Of a stretch of DNA of 64,000 bases, positions 38,725-50,300 are shown piece by piece. Each line of letters starts with the position of its first letter. The first letter of the stretch is position 1. The DNA comes from Prinia subflava (Eukaryota > Chordata > Aves > Passeriformes > Cisticolidae): positions 96,061,239 to 96,125,238 of the forward strand of contig NC_086248.1 of the NCBI RefSeq assembly GCF_021018805.1. The letters are read 5' to 3'. A program made the translations under genes and the position numbers. Below the pieces are notes generated by a model, which ran no database searches, had not been told where the DNA came from, and saw only the letters and a list, made by a program, of their open reading frames with translations.

Positions 38725-39050
38725 CCATTATGTACCTATTTCTTCTCTCTTTTTCCCACTGAAAAGACACAGTCTTCTGAGTCACTCCTTGCACAGAAGC
38801 TATTCCACATCTACTTTCATACTTGCTGCCCTTCTCTGAACCTTTTCTAGCTTTAATATATCCTTTAGAAATGAGGAGAACAACACACTGTAATCAAAGC
38901 ATGTGTGAATCACAGATCTATACAGTGGCATAGTGACATTTTCAAATTTGCTCTCTGTGCCTTTCCCAATCACTGCAAACATTTGATTTTCCTCTTCAAG
39001 TGCTGCTGAGACAGAAGTATTCCCAAATGAGTGTCCTGAAAAGTTTTATT
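38725..39050 (-). mobile_element. Old CR1-like LINE fragment (ORF2 end)
   Basis: The + strand resembles the antisense of the old amniote CR1/L3-type element: CACTGAAAAGACACAGTCTT, GAAGCTATTCCACATCT, TTGCTGCCCTTCTCTGAACC, TTTTCTAGCTTTAATATATC, CTATACAGTGGCATAGTGAC and GTGCCTTTCCCAATCACTGC all occur in consensus order. On the minus strand the frame in 38800-38982 reads MPLYRSVIHTCFDYSVLF and FLKDILKLEKVQRRA, matching the CR1 ORF2 string LYRSLVRPHLEYC...LEKVQRRAT. It is more diverged than the CR1 copies at 31.6 and 42.4 kb. Borders are approximate. Confidence 0.75.
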
Positions 39051-42000
39051 CTATGTCGTCCTTAATAGAGTGCACCATGGGCAACTGCAGAAGAATGTTA
39101 TTATTTCAAAATAGACATTTCCAGGCAGATAATCTCCTACCTCTCTTTGGATTTGTGTATAAAGTGACAATAAACACACTAATGAGAGCATTCCAAGTGC
39201 AACAAGGAAAAATACCAGATCACACTCTGCTGTCTAGCCCTATGTTAAAAATTGTTGAGGACAGAAGGGTGGTGTGAATAGGCAGCTTTAACTTGCACCA
39301 CTAGCAAAAGTGAAAGCAGAAAAAAAGAGGCGCAGTGGGGCTTCCTTCTGTGCATTCTGCTTGTTTGCCCTGTCCTTTCCCCTTCTCTGTTCCCACACCC
39401 CCAGTCCCCTACAGGGCCCTTGCACCCCAGGCAGGGCAGAGCAGTGCTGTGGCACACAGGCAACGTGGGCATGGAGGCACTCCCCAGCCAAGGTGAGCTG
39501 GCTTCGACCCGGGATGCTTCAGATCTGGCATCCAACTTCTTGAAAACAAACAACAAAAATGCTCACACTGCTGTTCCCAAGTCCCCTTACTGTGCCCTCC
39601 TGGGAGGCATGGCAGACATGACACACTGTGATCCATCGGCAGCATCACAGGGAATTCTTCACACGGGTGCACCGATAACTGTAAATGTTTCTGCACCACT
39701 GATGTCACCCCCTAAGAGTCACGGTCACCCAGGTGTGTGACAATTTCCAGATACACCAATGCTACGTCAAAGTATTTCATTTACAACCTTCCTGCCTCAG
39801 TTCAGTAACAACTTGGTTTCCTGCAGCTGAGGCATATGATGGAGTCATGATCAGTGAGTGATAAAATTTGGTAGTTTTGCTCCAACAACCTAATAAAGAA
39901 GATAAAGAAGCATCTTACAGGAAAAGAAACATCCAGTTATCTGCTGAAGCATTTCCCCTCAGTGCATGTAGGAGCCAAAAGCAAGAGAGAAAGAGAGAAG
40001 AGGACTCTTGGCTGATTAAGTACAGGAAGTGAGTGTTGAGAGCAGCACCAATGGGATAATTTGAGAAACTTTTCATTTTATCAGATTTCAGCCAATAATT
40101 GAATCTTTTGCAGAAATAGACATGTTTTGCCAATGCAGCCATAGTTAACAGGTAACTTCCATTCAAAAGCCTGGTTAGTTAGCAGATTTCTGGTAGTCCC
40201 TGCACTCCCTACTGTTTGGGAGTTCAGGCTTCAGTACCCAGCACTTCCAGAGCAAACAGCCATGCAGAATGCCCCTCATTCCCAGGACATCAAGGGCTGC
40301 AGTGCCAGGGAATCAGCAAGAGGGTTGTCCTATAGCATTCCACAAGTCTGTCTCTGATGGTCACATAGTGCACTCTGATCAGATTTACTTCCCTCTGAAG
40401 GGAATTCCGAGGGGAAAAAAAAATCTGCTTCTGGCTCAAAAAATCCTTCATTCTGCACATGTGTCTTGGTCCTCAGTGATATAAACCTTTCTGCTTGGGT
40501 CTGGTGGCAGGACCCAGGTTCTGCCACACGCTGCAGGCACATCACCTATTCCCTCTGTGTGCTGGGTTCCTCTCTGCAAGGCAAGCAAGATAGATTACAA
40601 ATTTAAGGGCCGGTGTTCACAGTAGACCAGTGCATTACCATTAATATTCTGCAGCGATCTTCTGTCCCCCTTGCAGCTGAACATGACCAGATTCCCGGTA
40701 ACCTCATTTTCACTAATGTTGGGGTCCTTTACACAATACAGATGTACAGATGGACCATAAAGCAGAAATAGATCATAGTAATTGCAGCTCAGAGTCCCTT
40801 TAAACCAGTCAGAGTGACAAAAAGGGGCTCTTCTGTACAGGAGAATCTGGTCCATCGGTCTTTTTAATGCCCATAAGCAGGTGATAACAAGCTGCAGTGC
40901 ACTTTACAGATGGCTGGCAGCACCTAATTCAGAGTAACACACTGTAAATAAAGCCACTACACCGTGAAGCTATCGGGTGATATAAAGCATCAGAGGAATA
41001 ATGCTTTTAGCAGGGAACTTCAACACGGGGTTTAGGATCAGCTCTGGGCTTTCACGTATGAAATTCTTCCTAACAAATGCAAGAGTGTGACTTGGCCTTA
41101 ACTGAGCAGTGAGATCAGATGGCAAATATAAAGGAAAATGTGTTATTTACTCTGTTTTGAAATTATATATAGCGATCGTTTTGCTAAAATCCTTCCATTT
41201 TAACCTGTTCTGGACATGAATATGAACATGTCCTGTTCTAAACATGAACCACCATAAAGAGAAATTATTCAACAACAGAGAATCCCAATATTGTTTCATC
41301 TTCATCTGCATCCCACCTTTTGATGGCTTGTGTCTGGGATCTGATCCAATGAGACCATCAGATCATCCAGTGTCTTCTCCTTTTTTTCATACCTTTCAAG
41401 ATAGGATTGCACTCCCCTCAGGCAAAATCTGAGAAAAATATCTGAAGAGAACCCCTGTATGAAAGTCCCATCCACACCTGCTACCAGCAGCAGTCCTGGT
41501 GCATCAGTGGACAGCTCTCTCCCTCCCATGCAATCCACCCCAAACTGACACAACAAAGCACTGTGGTCTCTGCCTGTGTATTTCACCAGGAATAGTAAAT
41601 GCTTTAGAAATGCTTCAACTGTTCAGGTTAACCAGTTACTTAGTGTTAAACTTGAGCAACAGCACAGCTTCATCAGAAAAAATCAAGCTTAAACATAACG
41701 AGAGAGAAACCAGTCAGATTAGATGGGGGAAAAGGGTCCATCCTGAATGTTCTCTACAGGGACTGCTGGTACCTGCAGCAAATGCCAGAGCAGATTTTTA
41801 TGCCTCTTTTTATGCCTCCCCATTCAAACATGATTCTTCCTTTCACAAACATGGTTTCTCTGTTGCCATAGGAGAAAGTGACCTTCAAAAATCAACCATG
41901 ACAAGTTTTTACAGTAACGAGACCTTTGTTTTATGAGCTTAAATTAATCAGATAATCTTATCTACTGTGGAGATGTGTTTGTGCTCCAAAGCTGTTCCTG

Positions 42001-42383
42001 CCTGCAGCAAGATTTGTTAAGGCTCCAGGATTTGGGTTCAAAGCTCATGAAAAGGGCATCCTCAATTTGAAAAGCCTCTTATCTGATTAATCCCACTATA
42101 AATGACAAGAAGTATTTTACTTTATTTGCTTATTGGAAGTCCTCTGCCCATGACATCATACCATAGTGTCTGCATCAGTAACATTTGCTCAGATCTTCTT
42201 TGTGTGTGTGCACCTACAGACTCCTCTCTTGTTATCTGTGTCTTCCATTTGGTGCTCTCTGATGTATGAGGACACAAAGCAAGTTTGTCTTTAACAAACA
42301 GCCACAGCATCTCAACCAAAGCAATCGAGACTGGATTGCAGGAAGTAGTGAGAACTGGTCTGCAGCTCATCCCTAACGCCACA
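39051..42383. other. Unique non-coding sequence with one protein-like ORF
   Basis: No gene confirmed. A minus-strand ORF at 40595-40855 looks less random than its surroundings and has its own entry. 39245-39740 is GC-richer and carries overlapping open frames on both strands, so these are taken as chance. Confidence 0.45.
40595..40855 (-). other. Short cysteine-containing ORF, candidate exon or conserved non-coding block
   Basis: An 86-codon ORF with an ATG start at 40853-40855. The translation has balanced composition with five cysteines (FCHSDW, LSCNYYD, LYCVKD, FSCKGD, VYCEH) and no low complexity. I do not recognise the protein. No strong polypyrimidine tract precedes it and no clear donor ends it; it stops at TAA. 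The underlying DNA is unique, so a conserved regulatory sequence is an equally good explanation. Coding status is unproven. Confidence 0.15.
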
Positions 42384-43220
42384 ATCACAGAATTATTTAG
42401 CACTGGAAAAGCTCTCTGAGATCACAGGGTCCAGCCTTTGACTGACCACCACCATGACAACTAGACCATAGCACTAAGTGCCATATCCAGTCATTTCCTG
42501 AACTCTTCCAGCAATGGTGACTCCACCACCTCCCTGGGCAGCCTGTTCCAGTGCTAAACAAGCATTTCTGTGAAAAAATTCTTCCTGATGCCCCATGGTG
42601 CAGCTTGAGGCTGTGTCCTCTTGTCCTGTAGCCGGCTGCCTGGGAGAACAAGCCCCACCTGGCTACATGCTCCTTTCAGGTAGCTGTAGAGAGCAATAAG
42701 GTCCCTCTGAGCCCTCTCTTCTCCAGCCCTCTCCCCAGCTCCCTCAGCTGCTCCTCACAGGACCTTCAGACCCTTCACCAGCTTGGTTGCCCTTCTCTGG
42801 ACTCTCTCCAGAACCTCAGTGTCCCTTCTGAAGTGAGGGGCCCAGAACCAGACACAGCACTCAAGGCGTGGCTTCACCAGAGCAGAGCACATGGGGACAA
42901 TCCCTGCCCTGGTCCTGCTGGCCACACTGTTGCTGGTACAAGGCAGGATGCCACTGGCACACTTTAGCTCATGTTCAACCAGTGTCACCCAGCACCCCCA
43001 GGCCACTCTGTCCCCAGCCCATAGCTCTGCACGGGGCTGTGGCTGAAGTGCAGGACTTGGCACTTGGCTTGTTGAACCTCATACCCCTGAACTCAGCCCA
43101 TTGATCCAACTCCCCCTGCAGAGCCTTCCTGCCCTCCAAGCAGATCAACACTGCCACTCAAATTAGTGCTGGGCATGAACTTACTGAGGCCACCCTCAAT
43201 CCCCTCAGGCAGATAATTAG
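42384..43220 (-). mobile_element. CR1 LINE, 5'-truncated, broken ORF2
   Basis: The + strand starts ATCACAGAATTATTTAGCA and continues through GGCAGCCTGTTCCAGTGCT, TTCTTCCTGATGCCCCA, GTCCTCTTGTCCTGTAGCC and CCCTTCTCTGGACTCTCTCC, the ordered antisense of an avian CR1 3' UTR and ORF2 end. On the minus strand 42755-43063 reads [40 protein letters not shown], and 42975-43157 reads [14 protein letters not shown], both typical of the CR1 ORF2 C-terminal region. The pieces are in different frames, so ORF2 is broken. The right (5') border near 43220 is a normal 5' truncation inside ORF2. No target-site duplication was evident. Confidence 0.93.
42755..43157 (-). pseudogene. Frameshifted CR1 ORF2 remnant
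   Basis: Family-typical strings ([41 protein letters not shown]) are spread over two minus-strand frames, 42975-43157 and 42755-43063. The reverse-transcriptase catalytic core is not included. This is a dead copy. Confidence 0.85.
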
Positions 43221-46200
43221 TAATTGTGATTTACATTTGATTACAATAGTAATGACAAAAGAGTTGCTGTGGTACTTGGGGAATTTCTGATGGTGGACAA
43301 AGGCACACTGATCTGCAGAAAAATGTGATCTGAGAAAATGCATGGTCAGATTGGCCTTTCTCACTTTGACTAAAATAACACTTCACTGAAAATGAAAACC
43401 AAATTTTGACGGGATGTTCACATTTTGTCTGCATGTGTGAAACCTGGTAATAGGTGAGGGCTGCTGTGACTTCTGATCTTCTTAGAGCAAAACCAGGTTG
43501 ACAAGTAAGCCACAGCTTCCTGAATACAGGAAGTAATAATGTGTCATTTTCAGAAGGTACTCTGCCTTTTGAAAGTCTAAATCCTGTTGACTTTCAGTGA
43601 GAATTGTCATCATATTTTCTTAAGCACTTAAGAGTGTATGTGCCATTTTCAGAAGTCAAACTATTATGAGCTTAAAATTATGTGCATTGATGTAAGTCCA
43701 TAAAACTAAGACCCTTTAGCTCTCTGAGAATGGATTTAAAGGATCCTAAGGCATCTCAATAGTTGTGGAAAAAATAACACAGGAACCTACTATGCTAATG
43801 AACTCAACCAACTGAAATATTTAATTCTTCTAATTGCCCTGTATAAATCTGACCACATTGGCCAGGTCTTCACAAACAAATTAACCTAGAAATCAGAATG
43901 TAGGAAGACAGATTAAAAAAACCAACCCTCTCTCTTCCAGCTCCACGTCATCATGCTGATCTATTAGATCCATACATCATCCTGGCACTGCTCTCCTAGT
44001 GATGGCTTATAAAACATTGGGCAGCAGCAGAAAGAAACCCCAGGAAAGCTATTTTCTTTTGATATGATTATTTTTCAATGTTATAGATTAAGTATTTAAT
44101 TAAAACAGAAGAACACAGAGGTTTGGAGAACCACAAGAGAAGGACAAGAATTAAAATCGGGTCCACACTCAGAGGCTCACAGAACTGAAGTGCCTTAAGC
44201 TGGTGATGAAAAATAAAGACAGTGAAGAAATGTTTTCCCAGATTTCACCATGAACAAAATCTCAAATGTGCCAGGTAATTGCAATTCCCATTTAAGCTAC
44301 CTGTCCAGTCAGCAGTAGTCAAGGGCAGACCTGGGATGTACAAATGGTGTGAACAACTGAAAGCACTGTCAGTAAGCAGCACCTCCCTCAGCCACAGCCA
44401 TGTCCAAACAGAGCTTTTCTGACACTCCAGAGTACATAAGTGACCAGACTGATTTTCTGGCAACCAGTTCATAAAGTTAAAAATATCTTAAGCCATAGTT
44501 GCAGATTAAACCATGCTCTTGCCTTGCACTAGCCCTTCAGCTGTTCTGATAAGATAGCAAATTGGGTCAAAGTATAAATATGCAATAATGAAACCTAAGT
44601 TGTTGGTAATAAGAATACGTTACTTTTCACTCCTACAAAACTGTTTTTCTAGTTCACATGGTGGCAAAAATAATCTTCTGAGGCAGGTGTGGCTGTTACA
44701 CGGATCTTGTTTAAATCTGGGAACAAAAAGCTTTTTGGTTATCAGAACAGTAAACAGCAGTGCCTGCCAAGCCCTTAATCTTACAGCAGATCTGTTTTCT
44801 GTTACTTCATTTCTCTACCTCATGATTTTCCCCAACCTGATTAACCAATGAAACTGATTTTATCAAGAGATCAAAGCAACACTGAGAAAAAGGTGCCCCT
44901 GCTGAAAAAAACCCCTATTTCAGAGTGTGCTTGAGAGGAAAAACAAGTATATTAAAACAGACAGCTCTCCGGGGACATGGAGGAGAAACGTGCTCTGAAC
45001 TCACCACATAGATGACAAAAATAAAGTAGGGTTTCACAGGACTTGTTATTTCAACACCAAGTGGGCTTAAAACCATTTAATCAATAGTACACACCTTTTA
45101 TCACAAAAAAAAAAAAATCAGAAAACGCATTTAAAACTTACAAGCATTGCTCCTCACCTCTGTTTCAGAGATCTTGATTTAAAATCTAGTCTTCTTAAAA
45201 GCACTGGTCACTCCTGGCTTACTTAGCAATTTCTGTCCCTTTTTACCTATTGTCTTGAGCCTTCTTTAATCTCAAGCTTGATTCTTTTCTGTTTATTATG
45301 AACCTTTCTTAATTTTCTTAAATTTTGACTGTTTATTTTCATAATTATGTGTCCAACTGCAAACTCTCAAATTCCTACCTAGATGCCTAAACAAGGACAG
45401 ATTTTTAAAGAGCAAACCATTCAGCAATATAATTCCTAGAAGAACCCAACTGCTGTCAGCACAACTTTTAAAATCTTAAACTGTGGATAGATTTCACATA
45501 CCATACCACTTATAACATACCACTAAGCTTGTGATAAATCTCTAAATCCAAACAAACCTCACCCATCAACCTGAAAGATGAAAGTGTGGGCATGCAGTGA
45601 ATTCATCCACATTTAGAAGACTACAACATTTTGGCCCAAGTGGCAGCAAAAGAAAGAGATTGTGATCACAACATCCTTTATTGTTTGGTCCCACAATAAC
45701 AGAAACTGGGGAGGCAGGAAACCTCACAAGCCACAGACTTGCTACAAAGCCTCAGTCTGTTTTGGGCAACTTGGATTACTGCCTTCACCGATCTCTTTGT
45801 GAAATGGCAAACCATTACGTCCCAAGGATGCAAAAGCATCACTTTTTAAATTTCAATTATCCATTCAAGAGTAGGCTTCTATAATTCCTCACTAATGTAG
45901 GATCAACAGGGTCATCAACATTTCAAAGCATCAAAGGCTGAGTCTGTCAAAAATACTCACTTTATCAGGGTTTTTTTTCTTTAAACATAAGAATAGTGAT
46001 CAGAGAGAACCTCTAAAGTAGCTAATCCTCCAGACTCTCATTTAAATAAATTTATTAATTTTATTCATAAATTTGACTGGTTAATACCAAGTCATAAAAT
46101 TGAATCCAAGCAAACACAAGACACTGAAAAAAAGAAAAAAGTTATCCGTTATTACCTACCATGTTGGATTGGGTCAGGCATGTATCTAGACAACATCATT

Positions 46201-47139
46201 GGATTTATCCAATGCCTCTTCTTGATAAATCTGGCATGACAACTTCAAGCTAATCAAGGCAGAGTTACAAAGTAACACATAGGTAATTTAACAATACATA
46301 AAGAAAGAAGTACTGTTTCAAGATGAATGTTAATCAATAGTTGAAAAAGACAGCAATTCTTTGAGTGAGAGTACAGATGATTCATAGACAGGGACTAAGC
46401 TACTACAACCTTTGTAATGAGAAATCCTCTTCTTTCTTAGACTGATATTTGTAATCAAGGAAGTGTCTTGTCGGGCAGAGAACACAATCATGTTCTGACC
46501 TCCTGTAGTTAAAATTTCAGCAACCTCTTCCTAATCATCTTTAACTGCTGCTGCTGAAGCAGCTTGGCCTTGGCCTGATTATTTAATCCAATATGAGCAG
46601 TGACAGTGTGAAGGCAGATTGAGGTTATCCATGCAGTAAGCCAGAATATTTACATTAAAATGACTGCATCTGATGGACATTCACATTCAAGATCTTGGAT
46701 AGGGCTGGCAAACAGAAATACCAAAGCATTGAAATTGGACTCATCTTTACCACTTTGTCCTCCAAAGTTTCTCTGTGTTCTGGAGTGGGAGTGGCATTTA
46801 CTGTCTAGCCATTACTACCAGTCAGTCCAAGTTCACTTTTGCCCTTTTTTCTTCAGATAGCAGTAACTTCTGGCTGGTTACTTGGCTGGTATAGGATAAC
46901 CAAAAGTGTCTTTCACTGGTAAATCCTTTTGCATGCCATCCTTCCAGACAGTCTGAAACACTCAGTGGGATGAGCTCTTGAATGAATTTCAGACACATTG
47001 ATTATTCTCATCACTTATCCTTGCATTCAGAGGCCTCAGATGAGAAGAGGCTCCACTGTGCCCCACACCAAAACCCTTGCACTGGGACTTGGTGCCTACA
47101 CCAAGGAGCACAAAGTCAGAATGAAGGGTGAAATCCATG
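43221..47139. other. Unique non-coding sequence
   Basis: No gene recognised over 3.9 kb. AT-rich, with a 13-A run near 45105 and short overlapping open frames only. 44588-44851 (+) has a hydrophobic C-terminal half but no recognisable family or splice context. Confidence 0.5.
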
Positions 47140-47250
47140 AGCGAGTTAGGAGGTAATTTGCCACACAGCCAACGTGCAGCAGAGCCAGGACACAAACCCA
47201 GCTCCCCAGAGCTCCAATCCCAGCTTCTAACCACTTCCTCATTTAAACCA
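47140..47250 (+). mobile_element. MIR/CORE-SINE-like remnant
   Basis: GAGTTAGGAGGTAATTTGCC, then CACACAGCCAACGTGCAGCA, then GAGCCAGGACACAAACCCAG and CCAATCCCAGCTTCTAACCA, run in the order of a MIR-type SINE core and tail (GAGGTTAAGTGACTTGCCC, GGTCACACAGCTAGT, GCAGAGCCAGGATTCGAACC, CAGTGCTCTTAACCAC). It is the best MIR-like match in the window, though diverged and without clear ends. The minus-strand ORF at 46989-47234 is a shadow. Confidence 0.55.
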
Positions 47251-48019
47251 TTCCTGTTGGAATAGACCCCGTCACATTCTTTCCCTGTTGCAATTTGAAT
47301 TTCAAATCCTTTGCTGCATTTTCATTTGAAATAGTCCAGTTTACTTAACATTTCCAAGCCACACTTGAACACATATGCAATTAGCAACTCTTTTATCTCA
47401 CTCTGATAGCACAGTTTAAATAAAAAGAAAGACCCATAGAAATGTATAGAAAGGTGGTTCTGCTTCTCGCTCCCTTGTGAGGGAACCATAGTAATTCTTG
47501 CAAATAGTATATTATAAAGACAGCTCTGTGTTTCCTGACAATGTGCCATTTGTGTCATATGGACATTCCAAATAGCACAGAAAACTGTGGGTGCATGCAT
47601 GAACAACTGAGGAAACTAAAAATGACAGTTTGGTGGTTCATAAAACGTGGTAGAGTTTTTTCATATTTCCATGCTGCCCTTTTCCCCATCACTTCTATAC
47701 CTTTCACATCCTGGCCATAAGTAACGCTCTGATAAAGTCTGTGGTATAACTCCATTCCACTTACCATGCCAGAAGCCAATTTCCTGAAATGCTGTAAGAA
47801 AATCATCTCTTACAGTACTTCTTCCATAACCAGAGAAATACTCACAATCTACAAACTGTTCAAATGGGAACCAAACATGAAATCTACCCTTGTCTCCTTA
47901 ATTTTCATAACTTATAGCTTCACTCTGCAATTACAGAATTATTCTTCAAAACAAAAGTCCTCTGCTTCCATACTCTTTTTCTCACCATCATCGAAAACAA
48001 TGTAATTCTTTAGACTGAT

Positions 48020-48060
48020 GGACTAGTATCAGAAGAAGAAGGATTAGTATCAGAAAAAGA
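48020..48060 (+). repeat. 20-bp tandem duplication with 2 mismatches
   Basis: GGACTAGTATCAGAAGAAGA (48020-48039) is followed after one base by GGATTAGTATCAGAAAAAGA (48041-48060). Local duplication. Confidence 0.8.
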
Positions 48061-48247
48061 GTGATTTGATTAAAAGGGCTATTTGGCAATATTTTTAGCA
48101 CTGGAGTAATGAGTTTTCATAAACTCATATGACAGATTAAAACAAAATGTCCACCATGATTTTCTTTACCTTACACTGCACAAGGATTGTTTTCTCTAGC
48201 AAGCCACTATAAAACACAAAAGACTAATCCAAGATGATGGCCCCATC

Positions 48248-48478
48248 TTAAGAAACAACTTTAGTTGGTTCTTTTAAGTGGAAATCATTCTCCATTTTAT
48301 CAGACCATCTACCTGAGATATTCACATCATTTTTGTCTCGCTTCAGAAAGAGGATATAGAAAAAGCAAGGCAGAATGATACTGCCCACAAACCAGAAGGA
48401 AGAAAACTGGCTTCCATAGCTTCCACAGCACTTGTAATCCAAGATTCTCAGACTACTCCAACTACAAAACACACTCAC
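48248..48478 (-). other. ORF with one predicted membrane segment, candidate terminal exon
   Basis: The reading frame (no ATG at its open end; the first codon at 48476-48478 is GTG) contains one convincing transmembrane stretch, FWFVGSIILPCFFYILFL. It is followed directly by basic KRDK and a hydrophilic tail of about 30 residues ending at TAA. A CCG motif precedes the helix. I do not recognise the family. GTGTTTTGTAG just upstream on the minus strand could be a splice acceptor, but donor-like GGAAGGTGAGT lies next to it, which is confusing. It could be the last exon of an unknown membrane protein, a decayed exon, or chance. Confidence 0.18.
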
Positions 48479-49699
48479 CTTCCACTTAGTTATAAACTTA
48501 CCATTTCTACTGTTTGTATCTTATTTTCCAAAAGAGAGGAAAAAAAAAAAAAACAACCAGAAGATTACTTTCCAAAGCACACAGGATAACAAACTACTGA
48601 TAGAGTCCAGCAACACACAGGGCTGTCACTCTCAATGACGTTATCAGAGCTGATTAAACTCTCTCAACTCAGAAACAAAGTATAATGAATCATCTGTAAA
48701 AAAGCTATAGTCACACTGGAATATGTCATTATAATCAGTTAAATTACTATTTACATTTGTTAGAGCTTTGTGATTGTTAGCATCTTACAAGGATCATAAA
48801 GAACTATCTGATTAGTCTAATTTTGATTCATGTAATTACAGTCAAGGTGATCTCTATTGCATAACTACTGAATACCTTGTATTTTTAAAAATAATAGTGA
48901 ATTCAAGCCTATTTGGGATTTTCTGTGATTTCAAGCAGAAGATCCTTTCCAAGATCTAGAAATCCAGCACATAGGCATCTTTTGACTTGAAGTATCACAA
49001 CCTGCATGTTGGACATTTGTTTTTGGCTTGCTTTGTCACGTGCCATGCACAGTGCCCTGCAGAACTTTGGAGCTGACCCTGCAAAGCAGCACCGGGATTT
49101 AAGATGCCCTTTTGAAAAAACAAACACCCACCACGACTAGAGCAGCAAAAGACTGGCAGAATCACTTGGTTCTTGCACAGGAACTATCAGCAGCAGAAAA
49201 TCTAATTCTCTTGTTTTCTCATCACCCCTTTACTAAAGTAAGTTTCACAGAGGGGATGAATGCCTCCTACCAGCTTAGGGACAGCAGGAGCTTCCCCTTT
49301 TCTGGTTGCTACTGCTTTTTTGACCAAAACAAAACACAAGAACTGGGTATTTTCATGTGTCTGTGGTGCCCAGACAGGTGCCTTTGGCTCTTTTTTGGGA
49401 CACCTAAAGAAAACAAGTTTAGGAAAAGCATCAAGGGTGGTGTTACTCATTCTCTGTCTCATTCCAACAGTACTCCTTTTTTTTTCTCAGAAATTTATTT
49501 ACCCTGTCCATAAAATCCTCTATGTCAGTAGTTTATGCAGCCCTGCAGATAGAAAGATTTTTCCATTAATATAATATTCCTCCAGTGGAGTTTAAGCCCA
49601 CCACCTCTTGTGCTATGTGTGCCACACATTTCTCTGAGGCAGCCATTTTATTTTGTTTCATGAACTCTCACAGCTCTGCAGCTATCTTATCTCTAGATT

Positions 49700-50300
49700 A
49701 AAAGTATTAATTCTTCCAGCCTCTCCTCACTGCCTGTGTTCTCCAGATCTCTGACCTCCCCTCACTCCACACCTCCATGTGGGGTCTGGAATGCTGGGGC
49801 CCTACCAGTGCCAATCACAGCAGCAAGGTTGTTTCTGGTGCTTTGCAGGCTCTGTTCTTGTTCCTTACCCTGCACCACTGTGATGTCCTCAGCTGCTGTT
49901 CAGTTTGCCATTCACCATAACGCCTCCCTTGAGAGACTCCCCTAGCTCTTCATTCATCTGCTTATCTCACACATAATTTATACCTCGTCACAGGACTCTG
50001 TGCCTGTCCTTGAACTGAATCCCACTTAATTCAAATGAATTCTTCTAATTGTCAGGATTCTTGTGGCTGTTAATCCTTTCATCCAAGTGCTGGCAGCCCT
50101 TCCAGCTGTGCGTGGCCCAGAAATGCAGTACACATTTTCTAGTTCCTCACACAAATCACTGTTCTGTGAACAGACAGGCACCAGACCCACCACACCCTCT
50201 CAAGGAATCCCACACACTGCAGCCTCCCCATTTCACAGAAACTCACACGTAACTGCTCTTAGAGCCTCTTTCCACAAGACTTCTCTCATGATGTGTCTTT
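49700..50300 (-). mobile_element. Old CR1-like LINE fragment (internal ORF2 part)
   Basis: Ordered + strand blocks match the antisense of the old amniote CR1: CTTCCAGCCTCTCCTCA, GTTCTCCAGATCTCTGACC, CATGTGGGGTCTGGAATGC, ACCAGTGCCAATCACAGCAG, TTCTTCTAATTGTCAGGATT, GGCTGTTAATCCTTTCATCC, AAGTGCTGGCAGCCCTTCCA and GAACAGACAGGCACCAGACC, then CACAGAAACTCACACGTAAC. The last blocks correspond to the reverse-transcriptase core region of ORF2. The element may run on to about 50420 but the match fades. No open frame is kept. Strongly diverged, so old. Confidence 0.7.

Larger units (their letters stand above)
47251..49699. other. Unique non-coding sequence with one hydrophobic ORF
   Basis: No gene confirmed. 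It includes the membrane-type minus-strand ORF at 48248-48478 (own entry), a 20-bp near-tandem duplication at 48020-48060 (GGA[C/T]TAGTATCAGAA...), and a 15-A run near 48540. Confidence 0.45.

Noticed and set aside
41499..41936. 145-codon + strand ORF
   Set aside because: No domain, no splice or transcript context, overlaps a minus-strand frame of similar quality.
42200..42215. TGTGTGTGTGC run
   Set aside because: Too short for a microsatellite entry.
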